From contig JAGVJQ010000119.1 in assembly GCA_020051015.1 (NCBI GenBank), forward strand, positions 1-47,224: a stretch of 47,224 nucleotides of DNA, in the 5' to 3' direction. This document shows, piece after piece, positions 1-7,202 of the stretch. This DNA is from Gammaproteobacteria bacterium. GTDB lineage: Bacteria > Pseudomonadota > Gammaproteobacteria > UBA1113. The position numbers and the translations under genes are program-made. The notes beneath the pieces were generated by a model, which worked only from the letters and a program-made list of their open reading frames with translations, was not told where the DNA came from and did no database searches. Numbering within the stretch: the stretch's first letter is position 1; each line of letters opens with the position of its first letter.

Positions 1-1201
1 GAATCTCCTCGATTAATTGCTTACCCTCAAGCGCAGATAGATCATTAGGGATTAATTCTAAGAATTCACTTTGCATTATTCGTAATTTAAGTAATTCCTG
101 GAGTTCATTTTTGCTTTCTTGTTCAGGCCTATCCTTCAATAGACATATAATTCTGTTAAGCTCTGCATACAATACTTTTGCGTCCGCAACATTATCGATC
201 CGTGGAATTAAATATTCTTTGAACAATTCCATGACAAGTTTTAATTCCCCCCCCGTCAAACGCGCTTGCGTTTTAGCAATAAAACTAACAACAATTGCCG
301 CTCTCGGCTTATATAACGTTTTTCCGTTTTGAGTGGTAGGATCAATTGCATTACAACAGGCTAAGATTTTTTCTTTAACTGAAATTTCAGGATTATGGAC
401 TAGATTAACGAGATCATTATATATATCCGTTTTGCTCTTTTTTCTCTCCGATGATGAGCTTGCATGATTAGAAGCAGGATCTGATACCGCTTGCACAAAT
501 TTTAACAACCCTGGCTTAAATTTAGGCGCATATTCTTCAACCATCTGCCAGCCTGTCACGCCTTTATTATTTTGTTTGCTCAAGGCTTCTGACAATTGTG
601 TTGGGGCAGTTTTTTCTTTGCGCACGATTCGCAATAAGGTTGGTAAGGCATTAGGGACTTTCCGTGCAGCAATTTGCCACCCAGTCCAACCATAATTATT
701 TTGTTTGCCTAAGGCCTCTAACAATTGTGCTGGGGCAGTTTTCTCTTTTTCCACTATTTGCAATAAGTCTGGCAAGGCATCGGGGACATAACGCATAACG
801 GTTTGCCACCCTGTCCAAGCATCATTACTTTGTTTACCTAAGGTCTCTAACAATTGTGTTGGGGCATTTTCAACATCTTTCACAAACTCTACTATATCTC
901 GCAAGGTTTGTGCCGCACTCCCGGCCATTAACTGCCATCCTGTGAGACCATCATTATCTTGTTTGCCTAATGACTCTAATAATTGGGCCGAGGCATTTTC
1001 AACATTTCTCACATACGCAAGTACATCATGTAACCTTTGTAAGGAGGTATTTTGAGCCAAGGCTACCCATCCTGTATCGCCATAATCATTTTGCATATTC
1101 AATTGTCGCAGTAACTCGGCTGGATGAATACGCTTAAAAGTACCATTCAATACGTGTTTATAGGCGGTTTCATAGGGTCTTGTGATTAATGAATGAAGCA
1201 T
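1..1201 (-). CDS. Long-repeat ankyrin-like protein, partial (C-terminus beyond window)
   Basis: An open frame runs from an ATG at 1201 to the left edge without a stop, giving about 400 residues of a longer protein. I chose this start because GGGAATATGGC lies just before it. Residues about 43-250 are a tandem array with TGW at 43, 87, 130, 173 and 216, so the unit is 43-44 residues. Its pattern is N-N-x-G-x-T-G-W-Q, then four variable residues, then about 12 residues ending in LL, a linker, and QLLEALGKQ. This looks like an ankyrin repeat (N-x-x-G-x-T-x-x-x-x-A ... LL) with a lengthened linker. The rest (250-400) is a helical, charged region with no motif I recognise. The repeat units are also close at DNA level, which suggests recent duplication. 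No signal peptide is seen. A host-directed role, as for many Legionellales ankyrin proteins, is only an inference. Confidence 0.75.
   Translation of the reverse strand, partial: MLHSLITRPYETAYKHVLNGTFKRIHPAELLRQLNMQNDYGDTGWVALAQNTSLQRLHDVLAYVRNVENASAQLLESLGKQDNDGLTGWQLMAGSAAQTLRDIVEFVKDVENAPTQLLETLGKQSNDAWTGWQTVMRYVPDALPDLLQIVEKEKTAPAQLLEALGKQNNYGWTGWQIAARKVPNALPTLLRIVRKEKTAPTQLSEALSKQNNKGVTGWQMVEEYAPKFKPGLLKFVQAVSDPASNHASSSSERKKSKTDIYNDLVNLVHNPEISVKEKILACCNAIDPTTQNGKTLYKPRAAIVVSFIAKTQARLTGGELKLVMELFKEYLIPRIDNVADAKVLYAELNRIICLLKDRPEQESKNELQELLKLRIMQSEFLELIPNDLSALEGKQLIEEI
560..1080 (-). repeat. Tandem coding repeat, about 129-132 bp unit
   Basis: Four to five consecutive units of 129-132 bp inside the partial ankyrin-like gene. 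The DNA equivalent of QLLEALGKQ, and the words around TGGACAGGGTGGCAA, recur with few changes. The two units nearest the C-terminus are the most alike, which fits stepwise duplication. Confidence 0.7.
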
Positions 1202-1355
1202 GCCATATTCCCAAATTATATTAATATTTGGTTAAAATGTTAACAAAACATTATTAAGAGAATATGAATATCAGGCCAAAAAGAAGGTAAATATGACCAA
1301 TAAGTCCAGCCATAGTGAATGATGAATAGATGATGAGAATAGGCTAAAAATGAAA

Positions 1356-1381
1356 AGGGGCGTTAAACAAAAAACGCCCCT
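1356..1381 (-). terminator. Rho-independent terminator after the small membrane protein
   Basis: The 9-bp stem AGGGGCGTT/AACGCCCCT encloses an 8-nt loop. Read on the minus strand it is followed by TTTCATTTTTAG, a T-rich tail. It lies 12 nt past the stop of the 78-aa gene. Confidence 0.75.
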
Positions 1382-1392
1382 ATCTGTGAAAA

Positions 1393-1629
1393 TTAAGCTT
1401 TTCCACTTTCTTCTGTGCTACAACTGCCTTTCTTGCAACAAGGACAAGTATCACACTTCAATAAATATTTTAATAATGCGCCAACACCTAAAATTGGCAG
1501 CATCACATCAAAGAATTTAGCGATGGTCAACAAATAGTTTTGGACCTGATCAGCATAGGATGAACATGCTAATACAGCAAGCGCAATGGCTATCAAAATA
1601 ATGATAACTGAACAAACTTTACACCACAT
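1393..1629 (-). CDS. Small two-helix membrane protein with Cys-rich tail
   Basis: A 78-aa protein. I start it at the ATG at 1629 because AGGGAG lies 6 nt upstream. A start 27 nt further out (1656) has no such site. It has two hydrophobic helices, about residues 6-24 and 38-57. The first contains CSVIIILIAIALAVLAC, and a short soluble tail carries CDTCPCC and a further Cys. The spaced cysteines could bind a metal or form disulfides, but no family is recognised. It is monocistronic, with its own terminator. Its upstream region abuts the TA-flanked MITE at 1666-1807, so its promoter may lie partly in that repeat. Function unknown. Confidence 0.7.
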   Translation of the reverse strand: MWCKVCSVIIILIAIALAVLACSSYADQVQNYLLTIAKFFDVMLPILGVGALLKYLLKCDTCPCCKKGSCSTEESGKA

Positions 1630-1665
1630 AAATAACTCCCTAAAAAACATTCCCAATATATACTA

Positions 1666-1807
1666 GGGGCTGTTGACAATTCGCTAGGCTGAGGCAGGAA
1701 GACTTGATTTTCGAGTACCGCAGCGCAGCATACATAGTAGTATTTGAGCAGCGGAACACAGAAAATCGAGTCTTTATGCCCAGCATAGTAGAATTGTCAA
1801 CAGCCCC
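1666..1807. mobile_element. MITE-like palindromic element with TA target duplication
   Basis: 142 bp bounded by the perfect 17-bp terminal inverted repeat GGGGCTGTTGACAATTC / GAATTGTCAACAGCCCC and flanked by TA on both sides (1664-1665, 1808-1809). The interior is itself an imperfect palindrome: GACTTGATTTTCGAG pairs with the copy ending GAAAATCGAGTC, and a GC-rich stretch forms the tip. The whole element could fold into one long hairpin. It has no ORF. TA duplication with short inverted ends is the signature of IS630/Tc1-mariner-mobilised MITEs. Related ends occur at several other places in the window. Confidence 0.8.
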
Positions 1808-1809
1808 TA

Positions 1810-2027
1810 AATGTCACTATCCCCAACTTTATTAGTATAAACATGGCACCATATACTAAGATTATAGGTTAGAGGCATCAAATCTATATCGGCTACATCA
1901 CTCGATGTGATAGATATAGATCAAGATGTTATAACATGCAATTTACTAAATTGCTATTACATTTAGGTAGGATTTGTTTGATAATACTTTCAATATATTA
2001 AAGATTAAGCGGCAAGGAGCAAAAGAT
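1810..2027. other. Intergenic leader of the kinase operon
   Basis: 218 nt of AT-rich sequence between the MITE and the hybrid kinase. It must carry the promoter of the kinase operon unless the MITE does. I see no convincing -35/-10 pair. The short inverted repeat ATATCGGCTACATCACTCGATGTGATAGATAT-like stretch near 1887-1920 (core ATCACTCGATGTGAT) could be an operator. Confidence 0.35.
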
Positions 2028-5000
2028 ATGCCAGGTTTGCGTACTAAACAAAATAGTATTAGTTTTAAGGTTTGGCTTGGCTTTGGAACAACAGCCATTG
2101 TCTTAATCACTGCATTATTAATGACCATTTATCAAATAAACTCTGTCAATCGCTTAATTGACCAGATTTCAACTTCTGAATTACCTGCAATTAAAGCAGT
2201 TAATAATTTAACCATCCAAGTCAATAAAACCATTAATGTTCAACGTAATTGGTTAGTCACTAATAATGCAAATTTGATTAATGAGCGACACAGTATTTGG
2301 GATAATGATATCAAACAAACGCTTGCACAAATGCAAGAGTTAACGAAAGCCAATACCACCAGTATGCAAGAATTTCAATTACTGCAACGCGATTTGACCA
2401 CATTAAAAAATAAACAAGATGAAATTGAAACAACAACGGGTCTCTCTAATCAAGAATTACAAAGTAAATTTTTGCGTGACATTGGTCCAATCGTTCAAAA
2501 TTTACGAACTGATGCAACTATTTATCAAAATGATCATGAGAGCCAATTAGTTGGTAATCTGCAACAAATGCAAACCGGATTAACCACCGTTTTTTTTGTA
2601 GCGGGTAGCTTTTTATTCCTTGGAATTATTTTATGCGGATTAATGGCATTAATCCTCTCTCGATCAATAACGAGGCCAATTTATCGATTAGTTAGCTCAA
2701 CCAAACAACTTGCTACCGGTGATTTAACACAGGACTTTACCATTATTGGTGCACTAGAGTTTGAAGAACTAAGTCAATCATTAAATAATGTTGTAACGAC
2801 ACTGCGCAATATTGCTGATGTAACTGAAACGATGGCTATGGGTGATTATAGTAAGCGAGTTGATATTAAAAGTGAGCAAGATCAATTAGCCATTTCTGTT
2901 AACCAAATGTTAGATAATTTTGCCCAAATTGTTAATCAAGCCAATGCTATTGCTAATGGTGATTATAGTACCGATATTATTCCCCGATCATCAATGGATA
3001 AACTGGGGACTTCTTTACAGAATATGACGGAAACATTACGTCAAAATAAACTTTTTACCGATGATCAAAACTGGTTAAAAGATGGACTAGGTAATTTTGC
3101 GAATATTGTCGGCGAAACACGTGATCTCCCTACCCTGTGTAATCAAGTTATTAGCGAAGTTTGTCGTTATACCAATGCAGGCTGTGGAACGCTATATGTA
3201 TACACAGAAGAAAGCGGCATTCTGCAATTATTTGGTTCTTATGCCTATATGGAACGTAGCGCTTTACACAACCAATTCAAATTAGGTGAAGGTATTGCTG
3301 GTCAAGTTGGATTAGAAAAGAAACCTATCATATTGAAGAAAACGTCTGATGTAATTATTTCTTCTGGTACTATTGAAGAGCCCGCTGAAACCGTTTACTG
3401 TGCGCCAATTATTTATGAAAAAAGTTTAATTGGTGTTATTGAACTGGCGTGGAATCATGGCATTCAAGACCTCATTATCCAATATTTTGATAGTATTGCC
3501 CCTATGCTTGCTAGCCACATGCAAGCAGCCTATCAACAAAAAATTACCGAGCAATTATTGCATGAGCAAAAATTACTTGCTGAAAAATTACAAATTCAAC
3601 AAGAAGAATTAAAAGCAACGAATGAAGAATTAGAACAACAAGCCCAAACGTTACGCGCCTCAGAAGAAGAATTAAGAGCAAAAGATGAAACTCAACGCGC
3701 AATTAACGCTAAGCTAGAAGAAAAGACTCGCGAACTGGTTGAACAAAAAGAACAAGTAGAACAAACCAATTATGCTCTCAAACAAGCTTCTGATGAATTA
3801 AAGCAAAAAGCAGAAGAGCTCAGCTTAGCTAGTAAATATAAATCTGAATTCTTGGCCAATATGTCCCATGAATTACGAACTCCGCTTAATAGTTTAATTA
3901 TTTTAGCTAAACTCTTTGCTGAAAATAAAGAAAGTAACTTAAATGAAGATCAAATTGAGTCAGCTAAAATAATGTTAAAAAGTGGCAATGATTTATTAAC
4001 ACTAATTAACGACATTCTGGATTTAGCCAAAGTTGAAGCAGGAAAAATTGAAATTCATCTTGGTCAAGCACGATTAAGCGACTTCATAGATAGTACTAAT
4101 CGTAATTTTAAACATGTAACTGATGAAAAACACATCGACTTAATTGCGGAAATTGCTTCTGGTTTACCCGAGCTAATTATTACAGATGAGCAACGAGTAT
4201 CGCAAGTCGTTAGAAATTTACTTTCCAATGCCATTAAATTTACAGAAAATGGTTATGTAAAATTATTAATTGAACGACCAAAGGCAAATGAAATTGCTAA
4301 TTTACCAACCAATAAACAATATCTTGCTTTTCGTGTCATTGATACTGGCATTGGTATACCAAAAGATAAGCAAGCATTGGTATTTGAGGCGTTTCAGCAA
4401 GCGGATGGAACAACAAGTCGCAAATACGGTGGCACCGGTTTAGGCTTGTCAATTTCAACACAATTCGCCAAGTTGTTGAATGGCTCATTATCACTAACGA
4501 GTGAAGATGGCAAAGGTAGTCAATTTACACTTATTATCCCTGATAATACTGATTTGCTTGGTGATGATGCTATCAAAGAGGATGTTGTAATTAACACACC
4601 CAAACCCGCCCTTGCCGTTGCCAATACGACTCCAACTCTCATAAGTAAAAGGGAATTGCCAAAATTATTACTTGTCAGTAATGAACCACAACAACTTGAG
4701 TTATTTAATAAACTTGTAGCTAATCAATATTCAATTGTGCACTTAACTCATTCAGAAGAAATTTTGCAGCATATTCAAAATAATCATGTTGCAGGAATTG
4801 TTATTGATTTAGATCTTGATACAGTTAATGGTTTAGAGTTAATTAATAAACTTAAAGAAAATCCAACCACCACCAATATTCCATTAATGGTATTTGGTTC
4901 ACTTGATGTATCACCTGAATCAATTACGCGCAGTGTCATTGGGTATGTGAAAAAACCAATTAACGAACAAAGCTTAACAAAAGCATTAGCTCAAATTCAA

Positions 5001-5831
5001 GAGTCAACTAACTCTGCGATTCGTTCATTATTAATTGTTGAAGATGACTTAAATCATTTAAATGCGATTAAGAAATTATTGGCACGTAATAATTTAACCA
5101 TTGAAACTGCCGCCACTGGCACTGAAGCGCTGTATAAACTAACTCATAGTGAATTTGACTGTGTGGTACTCGATCTTGGTTTGCCGGATATTTCTGGACA
5201 AGAAATGCTTAAACAATATGAAAAAACCGGCAAGAAAAATTATCCTGCCATTATTATTTATACCGGTAAAGATTTATCACAGGAAGATAGTGATGCATTG
5301 AGTGGTTATGTTGATAGTATTATTCTCAAAGGCAGCATGGCATCAATGGATAGGCTACAAGAAGAAACCGGTGCCTTTTTAAGAAAGATGAATAATCAAA
5401 CACAAAAAACTCAATCAAGCGACACTCAACCTACAACAAATGTCAAATATAGTGGTGAAAAAATATTGGTAGTCGACGATGACATGCGTAATGTCTATGC
5501 ATTATCAAGAGTATTAAAAACGTCTGGTTTTAATGTATTGATGGCTGCTAATGGCAAAATTGCCATCGAAACCTTAGAAAAAAATCCTGATATAAAAGTT
5601 GTCTTAATGGATATTATGATGCCAGTTATGGATGGCTATGAAGCAATTCCCTTAATTCGACAAAAACCTGAATTTAAAGATTTACCTATTCTTGCCCTTA
5701 CCGCAAAAGCAATGCTAGGTGATAAAGAAAAATGCATTGAGATTGGCGCAACTGATTTTCTTACGAAACCAATTGATATCGATTACTTACTGAGTATGTT
5801 ACAAAAATGGATACCCACTGCACCGCAATAG
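2028..5831 (+). CDS. Hybrid sensor histidine kinase (HAMP-GAF-HisKA-HATPase-REC-REC-REC)
   Basis: 1267 aa. I start at the ATG at 2028, 8 nt after AAGGAG. A TTG at 1974 would add 18 residues but has a weaker site. Order of parts: TM1 about 14-36; extracytoplasmic helical sensor 37-186; TM2 187-212; HAMP and two further HAMP-like units to 345; GAF 355-500; long coiled coil 505-605; HisKA with SHELRTPLN (His 614); HATPase with SNAIKFTENG (about 732), DTGIGI (770) and GGTGLGLSIS (801); then three receivers with phospho-Asp near 926, 1046 and 1193. The first receiver lacks the usual acidic pair (SNEP instead of DD); the second and third have it. The gene overlaps cheR and heads an operon with cheR, cheB and a GGDEF/EAL gene. 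It probably senses a signal at the membrane and passes phosphate through its receivers; signal and targets are unknown. Confidence 0.92.
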   Translation: MPGLRTKQNSISFKVWLGFGTTAIVLITALLMTIYQINSVNRLIDQISTSELPAIKAVNNLTIQVNKTINVQRNWLVTNNANLINERHSIWDNDIKQTLAQMQELTKANTTSMQEFQLLQRDLTTLKNKQDEIETTTGLSNQELQSKFLRDIGPIVQNLRTDATIYQNDHESQLVGNLQQMQTGLTTVFFVAGSFLFLGIILCGLMALILSRSITRPIYRLVSSTKQLATGDLTQDFTIIGALEFEELSQSLNNVVTTLRNIADVTETMAMGDYSKRVDIKSEQDQLAISVNQMLDNFAQIVNQANAIANGDYSTDIIPRSSMDKLGTSLQNMTETLRQNKLFTDDQNWLKDGLGNFANIVGETRDLPTLCNQVISEVCRYTNAGCGTLYVYTEESGILQLFGSYAYMERSALHNQFKLGEGIAGQVGLEKKPIILKKTSDVIISSGTIEEPAETVYCAPIIYEKSLIGVIELAWNHGIQDLIIQYFDSIAPMLASHMQAAYQQKITEQLLHEQKLLAEKLQIQQEELKATNEELEQQAQTLRASEEELRAKDETQRAINAKLEEKTRELVEQKEQVEQTNYALKQASDELKQKAEELSLASKYKSEFLANMSHELRTPLNSLIILAKLFAENKESNLNEDQIESAKIMLKSGNDLLTLINDILDLAKVEAGKIEIHLGQARLSDFIDSTNRNFKHVTDEKHIDLIAEIASGLPELIITDEQRVSQVVRNLLSNAIKFTENGYVKLLIERPKANEIANLPTNKQYLAFRVIDTGIGIPKDKQALVFEAFQQADGTTSRKYGGTGLGLSISTQFAKLLNGSLSLTSEDGKGSQFTLIIPDNTDLLGDDAIKEDVVINTPKPALAVANTTPTLISKRELPKLLLVSNEPQQLELFNKLVANQYSIVHLTHSEEILQHIQNNHVAGIVIDLDLDTVNGLELINKLKENPTTTNIPLMVFGSLDVSPESITRSVIGYVKKPINEQSLTKALAQIQESTNSAIRSLLIVEDDLNHLNAIKKLLARNNLTIETAATGTEALYKLTHSEFDCVVLDLGLPDISGQEMLKQYEKTGKKNYPAIIIYTGKDLSQEDSDALSGYVDSIILKGSMASMDRLQEETGAFLRKMNNQTQKTQSSDTQPTTNVKYSGEKILVVDDDMRNVYALSRVLKTSGFNVLMAANGKIAIETLEKNPDIKVVLMDIMMPVMDGYEAIPLIRQKPEFKDLPILALTAKAMLGDKEKCIEIGATDFLTKPIDIDYLLSMLQKWIPTAPQ

Positions 5832-6631
5832 AAATGGATGTCTTATTATATATGCTTAAGAAGTGTTATCACATGGATTTTATGCACTATAAGCAAGCCT
5901 CATTACAAAGGCGCGTTATGGCTTTTATGGAGAAAAAGCAATTTACATCGGGTGTAGATTTGATCAGCGCTTTAATGAAGGACGAAAAGCTTTTCTTGGA
6001 GTTATTGACCGACATTTCAGTGCCCGTAACAGAAATGTTTCGAGATCCACTATTTTTCTTACGACTCCGCAACTTGGTCTTACCCGTACTCAATACATAT
6101 CCAACAATTAAAATTTGGATTGCAGGATGTGCAACTGGCGAAGAGGCATTTTCATTAGCAATTATTCTTGATGAAGAAAAAATGCTTGATAAATGTATCA
6201 TTCATGCAACTGACATCAATCAATCTGCATTAAGTCTTGCGCGTATGGGTTATATTCGCAAAGAGGATCTTCCTAATTATCAAACTAATTATCAAAAAGC
6301 AGGTGGAACGGGCAATTTAACAACGTATATCGAAAATAAAAATGGTACCTATGCAATTACCGATAAAATTTTAAAACATATTCATTTTCATTTTCATAAT
6401 ATTACTACCGGTAGCTATATGTCGGGTTTAAATTTTATTCTCTGTAGAAATCTTTTCATTTATTTTGATAAGCAATTACAAAGCGAGATTACTGGTTTTT
6501 TTATGAATAGTTTACGACCAGGTGGTTTTTTAGGCTTGGGAGATAAGGAAAGTATCAGGCATACGCAATATATTCAATACTTTGAGCCAATAAATGAAGA
6601 TGAACGAATCTTTCGAAAACGTTATATGTAA
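5807..6631 (+). CDS. cheR: CheR-type protein-glutamate methyltransferase
   Basis: 274 aa, the usual CheR length. It transfers methyl groups from S-adenosylmethionine to glutamate side chains of a receptor. The N-terminal helical CheR_N part holds YHMDF..YKQASLQRRV. The SAM-binding loop is IWIAGCATGEEAFSLA at about 104-119, and ILCRNLFIYFDK near 211 is the second family signature. The start ATG at 5807 overlaps the kinase stop by 25 nt; a second ATG at 5834, just past that stop, is possible. It is followed by cheB with a 38-nt overlap. No chemoreceptor, cheA or cheW is in the window, so the substrate is probably the neighbouring kinase or a distant receptor (inference). Confidence 0.9.
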   Translation: MDTHCTAIEMDVLLYMLKKCYHMDFMHYKQASLQRRVMAFMEKKQFTSGVDLISALMKDEKLFLELLTDISVPVTEMFRDPLFFLRLRNLVLPVLNTYPTIKIWIAGCATGEEAFSLAIILDEEKMLDKCIIHATDINQSALSLARMGYIRKEDLPNYQTNYQKAGGTGNLTTYIENKNGTYAITDKILKHIHFHFHNITTGSYMSGLNFILCRNLFIYFDKQLQSEITGFFMNSLRPGGFLGLGDKESIRHTQYIQYFEPINEDERIFRKRYM

Positions 6632-7193
6632 GCATGATATTGAAGCTGTTGTTATCGGTACATCAAGTGGTGGGATTAGTGCTTTGGAAAAAATATTACC
6701 TGTATTGCCTAAAGATTACTCGATACCAATTATAATAGTACAACATATTAGTACCGATGCAGGAGGTTATTTACTCAACCATTTTAAAAGAATATGTGTT
6801 CTCGATGTCTGTGAAGTTGCCGATCTTGAGCCGATTATCGCGGGGAAAATATTTTTTGCACCACCAGGATATCATCTTATGATTGAACCCAATAAAACAT
6901 TTTCATTATGTGTTGGTGAAAAAATAAGCTACTCACGCCCGTCAATTGATGTATTATTTTCTACTGCGGCAAATGTCTACAAATCGCATTTACTTGGTAT
7001 AATATTAACTGGAGCAAATTATGACGGCACTGCTGGTGCAAAGCAAATTAAGCAAAATGGTGGACTAATTATTGCACAATCCCCAGAAACTGCCGAAGCA
7101 GCATGCATGCCGGAATCAGTAATCACAAGTGGTCATTGTGATGCCATTGCTTCATTAGAAGCTATGGCATCATTGTTAAAAAAAATAGGATAA
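6594..7193 (+). CDS. cheB: CheB-type methylesterase domain protein, no receiver
   Basis: 199 aa, the catalytic domain only. It hydrolyses glutamyl methyl esters and so opposes CheR. The Ser-His-Asp triad is visible: Ser in IGTSSGG (about residue 24), His in VQHIST (about 51) and Asp in TGANYDG (about 144). The N-terminal receiver of classical CheB is missing, so its activity must be controlled otherwise, for example by the kinase receivers. The start at 6594 overlaps cheR by 38 nt; ATG 6600 is an equally good alternative. Overlap on both sides implies translational coupling with cheR. Confidence 0.9.
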   Translation: MKMNESFENVICKHDIEAVVIGTSSGGISALEKILPVLPKDYSIPIIIVQHISTDAGGYLLNHFKRICVLDVCEVADLEPIIAGKIFFAPPGYHLMIEPNKTFSLCVGEKISYSRPSIDVLFSTAANVYKSHLLGIILTGANYDGTAGAKQIKQNGGLIIAQSPETAEAACMPESVITSGHCDAIASLEAMASLLKKIG

Positions 7194-7202
7194 CAACGAC
7201 TA

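Noticed and set aside
1946..2128. 60-aa minus-strand ORF at the start of the kinase gene
   Set aside because: Antisense to a well-supported kinase N-terminus, no ribosome site and no recognisable protein.
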